A DNA stretch of 64,000 nucleotides from Hormiphora californensis (Eukaryota; Ctenophora; Tentaculata; Cydippida; Pleurobrachiidae). Location of the stretch: assembly GCA_020137815.1 (NCBI GenBank), contig CM035355.1, positions 248,001 to 312,000 of the forward strand. The letters are read 5' to 3'. Positions 1 through 11,123 of this stretch are shown piece after piece. Under the pieces are notes generated by a model. It did not search any database, was not told the DNA's origin, and saw only the letters and a program-made list of their open reading frames with translations. The translations under genes and the position numbers were made by a program. Within the stretch, counting starts at the first letter, position 1. Each line of letters starts with the position of its first letter.

Positions 1-242
1 AACCCCAAAAATATTAGGGTGTTCCATAATGATTTTCGCTAGGTACTTCCTGATCGCTAGTGATGATAGAGACCAAAAATTTCTACAGGATCTTTTAGTT
101 TGGACTATTTGTTAACCCTAAGACCATGTTTAAAGTTTCTAAACAACATTTACCTAGTTTAAATTGCCTTATTTTGCCGCGTTTCCATTGGTCTGTGTGG
201 TCAAAAATGTCCATTTTAGGGCTTTTTGAGGCCCTCCCCCTA

Positions 243-475
243 ATTAGGTTTCTTATTTTTGGGGTTTCTTATTTTTGGGGTTTCTTAATTTTGGGGTTTC
301 TTATTTTTGGGTTTCTTATTTTTGGGGTTTCTTAATTTTGGAGTTTCATATTTTTGGGGTTTCTTATTTTTGGGGTTTCTTATTTTTGGGGTTTCTTACT
401 TTTGGGGTTTCTTATTTTTGCGTTTCTTATTTTTGGGGTTTCTTACTTTCTTGGGGGAGTTTCTTATTTTGGGGT
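243..475. repeat. 16-bp minisatellite, unit ggggtttcttattttt
   Basis: About 14 tandem copies of a 16-base unit (ggggtttcttattttt) with small variants such as cttaattttg, cttacttttg and a shortened copy near 303. Open frames across it (repeating Phe-Leu-Ile-Phe-Gly) are artefacts of the repeat. Positions 476-620 show nothing else. Confidence 0.85.
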
Positions 476-624
476 GTATTATTTAATGTGTTTCCACATT
501 TCCCGTTTCTTATAAAAAATTCTTCCTAAAGCGTTTCTTAATTAGCGAGAGTAAGGTAATAGCTTATTTTGGCTGGTTAATTAACGGGTGGCTTGTGACT
601 TCACTATTATCTTGAGAGATCTTC

Positions 625-1450
625 TGCCCGGTGCCCAGATATTGCAAATACCCAAGAGATTAATGCCCTTAATTTGGCAGCAAATTAAAGGCGAGGCAGC
701 ATATTGGACAAGCTGCCTAGTAGTCAGCAGTTCAATAAATATCGCTGTCGGCAGTAATAAATGTACTGGGGGCCAGGGCTTAATCTTTATAAATCATTTA
801 GAAAGTTTTAAAAAAAGTGTCCCACCCGGGATCGGTCGGGAATCGAACCCGGGCCTCACGCGTCAGAGTGGAGGCAGCACAGGCAGCACAAATTTACCCC
901 ATATTTACATAGAAAATTTAGCCTCATTTTATGCAATATCAGTTTTACTTTTCCGGCTATTATATTCGAAGAAGTATTCCAAACACGAATATGAAGGAAA
1001 TAAACAAATTGAACGTCACAAATTTTCTTAATCCTTCTGCTGCCTCGGGTACCATTATTTACCGATTTTTTGGCTATTCCCGCCCTTCTACCCATCCAAT
1101 TTGGTAATATTCGGTGCAGGGACATCCACAGTATCGATAAACAAGTGCCTAAACCGATAAACGGGGAAAACGGTAAAACTTAGCATGATATAGAAGGCAG
1201 CACGTATTTAGCTTAATTAAGATAGATCCGTGCTGCCGGCAGCACGAGTTCGATTCCCGACCGGGCCCGGGTGGGACAATTTTTTTTAAATTTTTTCAAA
1301 CTTTATAAATGATTTATAAATGATTTCTAAAAACTTTCTAGACATTTATTTTACTAGGCAGCAAAATCGTCGATTTTTGGGACAAAGTTGGCAGCATATT
1401 TGACTTTTGAAAATCGTATTTATCTAAAATTTTGAAAATCCGGGCACCGG
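625..1450. mobile_element. Inverted-repeat element with tRNA-like B-box arms
   Basis: Outer arms gcccggtgccc (about 628) and its reverse complement (about 1438) bracket an inner inverted pair, tgtcccacccggg near 818 and cccgggtgggaca near 1265. Each inner arm carries a sequence close to the RNA polymerase III B box: ggttcgattcc on the minus strand at about 839-849, and gagttcgattcc on the plus strand at about 1246-1257. GCAGCC/GGCAGC steps recur throughout. I see no convincing A box or cloverleaf, so this is not called a tRNA. It could be a SINE inserted twice in opposite orientation, or a non-autonomous DNA transposon that captured a tRNA-like end. Confidence 0.55.
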
Positions 1451-1500
1451 GATCTTCTGACATGCTCACAAATTGTAGAGTATGATACTCGCAATGTACA

Positions 1501-1753
1501 GAAGTCCGATTTTTAATAAAGCGAACCGCTAAACTTTCCCACGCACCGTGGGAAAGTTTTTTCGTGTTTGTTTTGATCATATCTCTGGCTCCTGATAAGA
1601 TAAAGACTTGCTCCTGGTTGCGTTGGAAAGAGAAAAATTTTATCTTTCCAATGCGACCAATGAGAAGTCTCTATCTTATCAGGAACAGAACTTAGCACGC
1701 ACAAATCGAATTATGTGTGCGTCAGCGGTTCGCATTATTAAAAATCGCACTTC
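1501..1753. mobile_element. MITE-like hairpin, 253 bp, carrying the recurrent GATAAGATA core
   Basis: Terminal inverted repeats gaagtccgatttttaataa (1501) and ttattaaaaatcgcacttc (ending 1753), continuing inward through gcgaaccgc/gcggttcgc. Near the centre are two inverted copies of a conserved core, cctgataagataaagactt (1591-1609) and aagtctctatcttatcagg (1665-1683), also found at 21.2, 34.7 and 62.5 kb. No coding capacity. I could not settle the target duplication. Confidence 0.7.
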
Positions 1754-2091
1754 AGTATGATGCAGATAAGAGTGAATGTATCACATTAAATGTGACTTGT
1801 TACACGCGATAAGCGACTTAGCGATTCAAAACACAATGTTTGTCTCTATTGTCAACTGTTTACCAAAGTCCTTTACTTTGGGACGGGTGAGGTGGGGGAG
1901 GCGGGTGGATCGGAGGGGCGGGGTGGCGGGGGTGGTCAGAGGGTAGTACGGATTAAAAAATATCGGAGGTTTATTTTAGATCTAGATCTTGAAATTGTTA
2001 TTCAACCAGATAGTATTTACTCAACAAATAGTATCTGTATGCCTGCAGGAGCAGCGTACCTGCAAAGCAGTATCGGGGTAGTTTTGCTACT

Positions 2092-2510
2092 CAAGAGTAC
2101 ACTTAAACCAACTTTTTTCAAACGGCTATAGCCACGCAATCACATGGCCAATTTGAGTAAACTAAACGGTAACTGATAGAGAATCGATAGCCCTAACCGA
2201 TAACCCCAAACCAAACCCTAACCAGACCCTAACGGATAGCCCTAACCCGTCGCGTGCACGCTAAAACTACGAATTTTTAGCAATGAAAGGCACCCAGATT
2301 TTAATGGGGCGCGATTATAATCTGGGTGCCTTGCAGCGTGTTAACAGGTACACGCTACCAAAAGAGTACACTTAGACCGACTTTTTTCAAACGGCTATAG
2401 CCACACAACCACATGGCCAATTTGAGTAAACTAAACGGTAACTGATAGAGAATCGATAGCCCTAACCGATAACCCCAAACCAAACCCTAACGGATAGCCC
2501 TAACCCCGTC
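2092..2510. repeat. Direct repeat pair with telomere-like CCCTAA runs
   Basis: A block of roughly 130 bases starting aagagtacacttaaaccaac (2092) is repeated almost identically from about 2361. Both copies run into degenerate ccctaaccgataacccc / aaccctaacc sequence. Between them is a small inverted repeat, ggcacccagattttaat against ataatctgggtgcc (about 2290-2332). Related blocks return at 3728 and 3952, so this is part of a dispersed satellite-like family. Confidence 0.65.
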
Positions 2511-2570
2511 GCGCGCTAAAACTACGAATTGTTAGCAATGAAAGGCACCCAGATTTTTACGTTTTAGAAA

Positions 2571-2722
2571 GAAACAGCAATCCGACACCGGGGTCTCAGA
2601 TAATAAACGCACACGTACCACGATCGGTCACAGAGTGAACCTGCAAAGTGGTACAACACCGAAGTGTCGAGAGTACCCTTGTATCCATCATGGAACCCGG
2701 TATTGTCGGATTGCTGTTTGAA
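2571..2722. mobile_element. Short MITE-like inverted repeat, about 150 bp
   Basis: Ends aaacagcaatccgacacc (about 2571) and its near reverse complement tgtcggattgctgttt (ending about 2722) enclose about 110 bases without coding potential. Target duplication unclear (gaa on both sides). Confidence 0.55.
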
Positions 2723-2849
2723 GTTAAGTAAATATATCTTCACGCCTACACACTGTACAAAATATAAATTCTAAAAAAGGGGGAGCCCTAACAAATGTTC
2801 AAATGAGGTTAATGTCCACATTGTTTATGGGTGCATGATGGACTTTCAC

Positions 2850-3714
2850 TCACGTGCCTCGCAGTGCTATCAGACACACTCTCAGGATTGCGAACCGGAT
2901 GCGGAGTCTGAGGTATTCTATTGCCTCACGGTAGGTATTCCCATGCTCCTTCACCATCTTTCCTGCTAGTGTTCTGAGGATCCTGTTGCTTTCTGGAGCC
3001 AGACCCCCTGAGGTGCTCAGTACGAATGTGGAGAAAGTTCCCTTTTCTATTTTTGAATCTTACCCCAAAGTCAAGACCGAAGACATCCATGCAGGCATCC
3101 GGGGCGTGATTTGCGGTGTGAGGAAGGGGAAATCTCCGACGGGGAGTATGTGTCTCTCTGTTTCTACTGCTGTCATGCCTGCGTGCAGTGTCAGCTCTTA
3201 GTTCCGAGCATTTGACTTCAATCGCTAAGACATCGCCTTTTCCGGACAAAATCGCATCAATTAACGGTCTGCCGTTCGAGATTGAGTAGGTGTATTGATA
3301 TTCCGCGGTCTCCACTGGGTTGTCCAGACCCATGCTACCCAAGCTTATAGGGAGTGCTAGTATTCTTCGTTCGACGTCAGAGCAATGTCTTCCTATCAGT
3401 TTGGGGATTAGCCGATCACGGATCGCTTCTTCGAGCCTCTGGACGAGGGGAGCGGAGTTCTTTGTTGTCCGCTGGAAATAACACCATTTGAACTTCAAAC
3501 TGGAGACAAAGTTTGAATATGCCAGGTTTGGATGGTTTGCTGCAATGTCTGCCAGGTTTGATACCATTTCAACCCAATGATTGACTTGGTCATTGGCAAA
3601 GGATTGGTTGAATTCATCCGATCCTAGAGCTGCTCCTAAATGGCGTGCTCCTTCAGTCGTTACATTCATACCTATTTCCTGTTTCAGAGAAAAGTGTTTT
3701 CGCTCTGCTCTCAA
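2850..3714 (-). pseudogene. Decayed retrotransposon reverse transcriptase, C-terminal part
   Basis: Read on the minus strand, the frame from 3714 gives about 170 residues with the look of the post-catalytic region of a widespread invertebrate retroelement polyprotein: a Gly-Ala-Arg-His-Leu-Gly-Ala start, a segment around KWCYFQRTT, then RLEEAIRDRLIPKLIGRH and LALPISLGSMGLDNP. Near 3215 the reading frame shifts. The typical C-terminal end (FLTPQITPRMPAW, then SNRILRTLAGKM and AILRVCLIALRGT before a stop at 2850-2852) continues in a neighbouring frame and also has an internal stop. The catalytic palm is absent: upstream of 3714 the sequence changes abruptly to satellite. It is therefore a 5'-truncated, frameshifted fossil. 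The family call rests on my memory of similar cnidarian and sponge proteins. Confidence 0.65.
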
Positions 3715-3727
3715 ATTCTGGTTTGAC

Positions 3728-4095
3728 GGGCGCCGTTACGATCTGGGTGTTTGGAGGCCTGTTTACAGGTGCACGCTGCCAAAAAAGTTGATTCACTAAC
3801 ATGGCTGTAACCGCCAAACCACTCAACCGTTTTGGCTGATTCAAAGTTTATCTGGTAGGGAATGTCAAGGCCTAACCCCAACCCAAACCCCAACCCTAAC
3901 CCTATCCCTAACCCTAGCCATAAAAAACCGTTTGTCAGCACTCCCAAAACAGGGCGCCGTTACGATCTGGGTGTTTGGTGGCCTGTTTACAGGTGCGCGC
4001 TGCCAAACAAGTTGATTCACAAAAATGGCTTTAACCGCCAAACCATTCAACCGTTTTGGCTAATTCAAAGTTTATCTGGTAGGAAATGTCATCAT
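3728..4095. repeat. Two copies of a satellite-like unit flanking a telomere-like tract
   Basis: The block gcgccgttacgatctgggtg ... ttatctggtagg occurs at about 3729-3860 and again at about 3954-4085 with few differences. Between them (3866-3925) is a degenerate telomere-like run (aaccccaacccaaacccc, ccctaaccctatccctaacc). A short tcatca microsatellite follows at 4088-4105. Positions 4110-4308 hold nothing I can name. Confidence 0.7.
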
Positions 4096-4308
4096 CATCA
4101 TCATCAAATAAACATTTAATATCCCGCTTTTTAGCACATATTACAAACTAGCACTAACATAAAGATAAACCTTAATGGATAGTTTAGAACTTTCTAAAGC
4201 GGCTTCCTTAGATCGAGATTGGGTTAATAGTCTAGGACTATAGATAGGAGTTCGTGCTCACTATTTTATACTCTATCATATCCCATCGGCACTCACACAA
4301 TATTCAAA

Positions 4309-5065
4309 TCAGGTACCCTCAACCACCTCATTCCCACGGATTATGTAGTGTTTGTCAGGATACCTCTTAGCCATTTGTTTTAGTCGATCTACCAACAGTT
4401 TCCTAACATTTCTCTCCTCCGGTGTTCGATCCGGGGAAATATACACTTTATCATACTTTTCAGTCCCTCTCAGCTGCGATTTTTTCGACAGAATCGACTT
4501 CTGAGCATCCCTGTTTCGAAGCACTACTTTCACTGGTCTGGCAGTTTGAGACTGCTTTCCCAATCGCACTAATGATGTCACAACCGGAGCCTCTTCTAGC
4601 TCAGCAAAAATGGACTTCACTTGAGTTTCAAGCTCATTACTCTTGTCATTCAGTTCGTCCAAGCCATGGATGATGATGTTACAGCCACGATCATCAGATG
4701 CTGCAGCAAGTGCCGACTGTAACTTCTTTGGGGCCAGGGCAGTAGCACACTCTTTCTCCAGAACAGATGCAAAGCTTTTTATTTCCAGCTGTGCCGTTGT
4801 CTGAACAGCGGTGATTTCAGTTTCTCTCTTTTCGAGTAATCGTCTCTGCATTTTTAGCAGCTCCTCCTGTGCAGCTACCAAATCTCTCTGGGTTTTGATT
4901 AGCTCTTCGCTTCGCGTTTTGAGCTCCTTCTCGAACTTCTTCACCCGTAGTGTATCATCACCCATTGAAAACAGCTCCGCGACAATAGGAAAAGTCTGAC
5001 CCATCAGTATTTTGAACGCACTCTCAACAAGACCTACGAGTTCTGGCTTTTTCAGCGAGTTATTC
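4309..5065 (-). pseudogene. Truncated retroelement ORF1-like protein (coiled coil plus RNA-binding-like end)
   Basis: The minus-strand frame is open to 5214, but its first roughly 50 residues are Gly-Leu repeats encoded by the telomere-like tract. Recognisable protein starts near 5065. It has a heptad-rich coiled coil (about residues 85-150 of the frame: VKKFEKELKTRSEELIK and onward), a short linker (SALAAASDDRGCNIIIHGL), and a C-terminal basic domain with RPVKVVLRNRDAQ and VYISPDRTPEER. The same arrangement and motifs occur in the intact frame at 41827-42930 (RPVKVVLRSSES, VYVAPDRTLEER), so the two are related. The original N-terminus has been replaced by repeat sequence, which marks this copy as a remnant. 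It lies upstream, in the same orientation, of the reverse-transcriptase remnant at 2850-3714, the order expected of ORF1 then ORF2 in a LINE. Confidence 0.6.
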
Positions 5066-5071
5066 AGTACA

Positions 5072-5135
5072 AGGCCTAACCCAAGGCCTAACCCAAATCC
5101 AAACCCCAGCCCTAACCCTAACCCCACTTTAGCCC
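5072..5135. repeat. Telomere-like CCCTAA-derived tract
   Basis: A run of cctaacccaaggcctaaccc, aaaccccagccctaaccc and similar steps, a degenerate version of the metazoan TTAGGG repeat read on the C-rich strand. It forms the 5' junction of the truncated ORF1 remnant. Similar tracts at 2200, 3870 and 53830 show that it travels with repeat elements and need not mark a chromosome end. Confidence 0.7.
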
Positions 5136-5237
5136 TAAACCTAAAAAACCGTTTGTCAGCACTCTCAAAACACCCAGATTTTAACGCTGGCCCCCAAACA
5201 CACAGTGAACACACACAGTGTTCTGAATATGTCCATT

Positions 5238-5370
5238 TTTTTTCAACTGTTCACCCCCCAAAGTCGTGCGCGGAATTGTTTTGCGCGTTTATCACATGTT
5301 AACGTGTAGCGCGCGCAGCGTAAATTAAAATTTCGCACGCGCACGAGTTGAGGGGTGAACAGTTGAATAA
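5238..5370. mobile_element. Short inverted-repeat element, TTCAACTGTTCACCCC ends
   Basis: Inverted ends ttcaactgttcacccc (about 5238) and ggggtgaacagttgaa (ending about 5370) surround about 100 bases rich in gcgcgc. MITE-like, with no coding potential. Positions 5371-5600 contain no recognisable feature. Confidence 0.6.
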
Positions 5371-5608
5371 AAATGAGTTCAGAGCAAGTGTTCGTTCTGG
5401 TTTTTATTTATTTTGCAGATGTAAAAAAATACTGAGATTTCGTTCGATGAATTGCTGCGCTGCACCACGCGGCAGATGATTTCGTTTATTTCCGCGGCAT
5501 TCGGTAGCGTTCCCGCCAAGTGCGTCTCACAATCAAATCTGCGCGCGTGGGAGCCACTTCAGAAGCTCCGCGCCCTCCGTTTATGATAAGGATTCCCCAA
5601 GTGTTGGG

Positions 5609-7035
5609 TATGGTGCTCCAAATGGCTCATGTTGAATTTCTGTGTTAAATTATAACAAGCGAACTAAAAGTGAAAAAAAAGTGAAGTGAAAACAAAGTGA
5701 AGTGAAAAAAAAGTGAAGTGAAAACAAAGTGAAGTGAAAAAAAAGTGAAGTGAAAACAAAGTGAAGTGAAAAATAAGTGAAATGAAAAAAAAGTGAAGTG
5801 AAAACAAAGTGAAGTGAAAACAAAGTGAAGTGAAAAAAAAGTGAAGTGAAAAATAAGTGAAGTGAAAAAAAAGTGAAGTGAAAACAAAGTGAAGTGAAAA
5901 CAAAGTGAAGTGAAAAAAAAGTGAAGTGAAAAAAAGTGAAGTGAAAAAAAAGTGAAGTGAAAAAAAGTGAAGTGAAAAATTTTTGATTTGACCTCTTGGT
6001 GAGTCACGTGCTCTAAATGGCTCAGGTGGCTCAGGTAGGATAGACGCTTTTTATAAACCATATTGAGGCCAAACGAAAAGAGATCGAGACTTCTAGTTTT
6101 CACTAGCTGGTAGATCTACTAGATGTGTGTGCATTAGTTGGGGTGAACTTTACCATCATCTCCAGAAACGTCCTACAGAACGTCTTAAAGTTGTCATTTT
6201 TGATACACTGACCAAACTTCTTTGAGCTCAATTTACACCTTTAAAATGGATTCTAATCGAAAAATCAAGACTATATCATGGAAAGAGAATTGTCTGAACT
6301 TTCAGATACTATATTGCAAATTTTCAGAACCCGAGTTCTAAGGGTCGTAAATCGCGTCGAAAGTGTTATGACTATGTTAAAATAGATATGACGATATGGC
6401 TTTTTTCGCCATAGCGGGTCCAAATCTCAACAAATCCATCTCAAACTAAATCAATATCTTCGAATTGATATTCCGGATGATATTACGTCATCAATATGAC
6501 GTCATAACGTCGTGGCGTCACGTTATGACGTCAAAATGAAGTAAAAATGTTATTTTGTGAAAACTAGAAGTCTCGATCTCTTTTCGTTTGGCCTCAATAT
6601 GGTTTATAAAAAGCGTCTATCCTACCTGAGCCACCTGAGCCATTTAGAGCACGTGACTCACCAAGAGGTCAAATCAAAAATTTTTCACTTCACTTTTTTT
6701 TCACTTCACTTTTTTTTCACTTCACTTTTTTTCACTTCACTTTTTTTTCACTTCACTTTGTTTTCACTTCACTTTGTTTTCACTTCACTTTTTTTTCACT
6801 TCACTTTTTTTCACTTCACTTTTTTTTCACTTCACTTTGTTTTCACTTCACTTTGTTTTCACTTCACTTTTTTTTCACTTCACTTATTTTTCACTTCACT
6901 TTGTTTTCACGTCACTTTTTTTTCACTTCACTTTTTTTTCACTTCACTTTTTTTTCACTTCACTTTTTTTTCACTTTTAGTTCGCTTTTTATAATTTAAC
7001 ACAGAAATTCAACATGAGCCATTTGGAGCACCATA
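5609..7035. mobile_element. Foldback element FB1, 1.43 kb, 6-bp target duplication GTTGGG
   Basis: Termini tatggtgctccaaatggctc (5609) and its reverse complement (ending 7035) are flanked on both sides by gttggg (5603-5608 and 7036-7041), which looks like a target-site duplication. Each arm of about 500 bp consists of a unique end, then a tandem array of a 16-bp unit (gtgaagtgaaaaaaaa with aaacaaa variants; 5670-5980 in one orientation, 6680-6975 in the other), then a second unique piece around 5985-6115 and 6555-6680. The spacer (6116-6550) has no credible ORF but holds several tgacgtca palindromes. Open frames in the arrays (Phe-His-Phe-Thr repeats) are artefacts. Confidence 0.85.
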
Positions 7036-7523
7036 GTTGGGATATTTTTGCCCGTTCTTGTTCAAACCTTTTTATTTTATTTTATTAAGGGTCGACCAAG
7101 GCAAGCCCGTTCCACCAAGTTTCTTAGTTTCAATTTGGTCCCTCACCCAATTATTATAGTCAATACCGATCGCGTAGATATGTATGTCCAGTTTATCAGA
7201 CCCCTTCGAACCCTGTATAATTGGTGACGTTCTGAAACTCTGCATGGGTCAATACAAACAGTTATGGGTTGCCGGTTGGGTGAACTAAAAAGCATGAAAG
7301 TATAAAATTCATGATGAATGATCTATCTGGCGCCACAAGATAGTAAATGATAAACTTTTCTTAGAATATACTAGGCGAATACGGGCGAATTTCGGCGAAA
7401 TAGTAGCTGGATATTAGGGAACGCTGACATCACCTGTACCATCCGTTCCTAGCCTATCTCTCACTTTCTCCCTACCCATGTCGTTGTACGCTCTGGGCTT
7501 CCTGACAATGTCAAGGTGCGAAT

Positions 7524-7856
7524 TTAAGAGATCAATGTCATGGAGTTGCAGTGCTGTTCCAGAAACTCATCACGTGAAAACTTGGCCGCTATGTAGCCGA
7601 TTTGGATATTTCTATATTCGACTGGAGTAATCACCCTTGGGCGACGTTGGGTAAAGCTATCCGTAGTCGTTGATTGGCTCGCTTGAACACATTGGCGTAA
7701 TCTGTCATATTCTCTAGCCTGTTCCCTGACGGCAGCAGTTCTCCTGGACCTAGATAACCGTTGCCGAATAGCGCTTGGGGTGGAAGAGCTGGACATCAGG
7801 AAAAAAGTAAAAGAATGCACGTGCAGAATTGACTTGGCCCTTAGTACCCAATACAA
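7524..7856 (-). CDS. Small unassigned ORF, 110 codons, doubtful
   Basis: A minus-strand frame with a Ser-rich start followed by an Arg-rich stretch (IRQRLSRSRRTAAVREQARE). The composition recalls the arginine-rich N-termini of some transposon helicases, but there is no diagnostic motif, no neighbouring helicase or Rep domain, and no splice support. It may be a fragment of a mobile element or chance. The rest of 7042-8800 shows only scattered low-complexity sequence. Confidence 0.15.
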   Translation of the reverse strand: MYWVLRAKSILHVHSFTFFLMSSSSTPSAIRQRLSRSRRTAAVREQAREYDRLRQCVQASQSTTTDSFTQRRPRVITPVEYRNIQIGYIAAKFSRDEFLEQHCNSMTLIS

Positions 7857-8815
7857 CCGGGAGAGAGGTATCCAGGCCCCTCTAATAATTGCACGTGCAA
7901 GTGTAGTTGCTAGGTGACCTCTGTCTCACAATTTGCTTAGTAAGTAGTATGATTCAACACAATTCTTGATAACGATATGGTGATTCAGTGATTCACAGAC
8001 ATTACCCCCTCCCCGCCCCATAACACATAAGAAATATAAAGTATGGAGGTTAAAGCATTAAAAGAAAGGCGGAAAGAATCTCCTCATAAGGTTAAACGAG
8101 TGCTTGACCCATAAACTACTATAATTCTTCAAGTCTTTATACATAATCTGGAGTACGAGCATCTAGCGACAGAGAGAGAGAAAGTTTTACTTTTAGCTTG
8201 AACTTTGAAGAGAAAATTACTCAAGCAATAGTTTGAATCAAAATAGTCGCTGCTTCAGTTCAAACGTTGTTTGTACGCTTCAGTGTGTATTTTATTTTCT
8301 ACAGCCTAGTCTAGACTCTAGGTCTACTTCATGTTTAGTGTTTACTTTCTCCTGAAAGTATTCCTTGCCGGTAGTACCCACTGTATTTTCTCACCTCCAC
8401 TGCCCCACCAGTTTCTCTCACATCCAATAATAACACCAATATCCTGATTGGCAATTCTTTCACACTTTAACATTACTGTGCAAATGCAGCCACTACTGCA
8501 CCCTGTCTCCTTTCTGTAGACACTTTCAATCTGGTCTATCAAATGTCGAACTAAATTGTTTTTTGGTGTGGTTTTCTAACTGACTTGTTTTGTTTTCTTA
8601 TTATGTTAAATTTCATATTGAGGACAGGGAGACTCAGGATTAATATCATTACATAATGCTATGTCATTATGAGCAAAACAAGTGTTTACTTACTTGCTGG
8701 ATGAACTAAACCGTGTAAAGTGTGAGAAAAACCTACATCACAATTCTATGCTACAAATTCTCAGTAGACAGTATAGTAAATAGAATAAAGAGAGATAGAG
8801 AGAAACGAGAAGAGA

Positions 8816-10612
<1,797 letters not shown>

Positions 10613-11123
10613 GAAGTGTTTTGTGATCATTCCCCCCATATTTGGTCAGATCCCTCTCTTCTCGTATGATTTGATTCCTCTCCGGTCCTCTCTCTCTCTC
10701 CCCTGGAGCTAATACAGTTAATACTTCTGACGTCCCGGTGAGGCATCAGTAGGTACTGGGACCAGCTAATACAATTTATACCCCACCATACAGAGAGATA
10801 TAGGGAGATAGTGAGAGAGAAAGAGAGAAATAGAATAAAGAAATATAGATAGGGAATATAGATAGCTATAGGGATGGTAGCTAGAAAATAGTTGAAGCAG
10901 TCGTATAGAGGCTTGAAACGAAAGATGTACAGCGTTCGTGAGCTGATATTTCTACATCGCCAACTCTATTTTTGGAAAGAGTTGCAAACCTATTTTTGGT
11001 ATATTGTTTTTGTCTGCTTGTATTGCTTGTTGATTTCGCCTTTCTCGATAACTTCAAACTTCTAGGCCGAAAGGTCTGACAAACAACATTCGCTTTAGTC
11101 AGATTAATGTAGCAACTTAATCA

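Noticed and set aside
126-529. Overlapping Phe/Gly-rich open frames
   Set aside because: They are translations of the 16-bp minisatellite in different frames.
838-1257. tRNA gene
   Set aside because: Only a B-box-like sequence is present; no A box, acceptor stem or cloverleaf could be built.
2200-2520. Chromosome end marked by CCCTAA-like runs
   Set aside because: Tracts are short, degenerate, interrupted, repeated at several internal sites and carried within mobile elements.
4422-4673. Plus-strand frame across the ORF1 remnant
   Set aside because: Shadow of the minus-strand coding sequence.
5645-6994. Open frames of His-Phe-Thr-Phe-Phe repeats on both strands
   Set aside because: They come from the mirrored 16-bp arrays of FB1 and are open only because the unit lacks stops.
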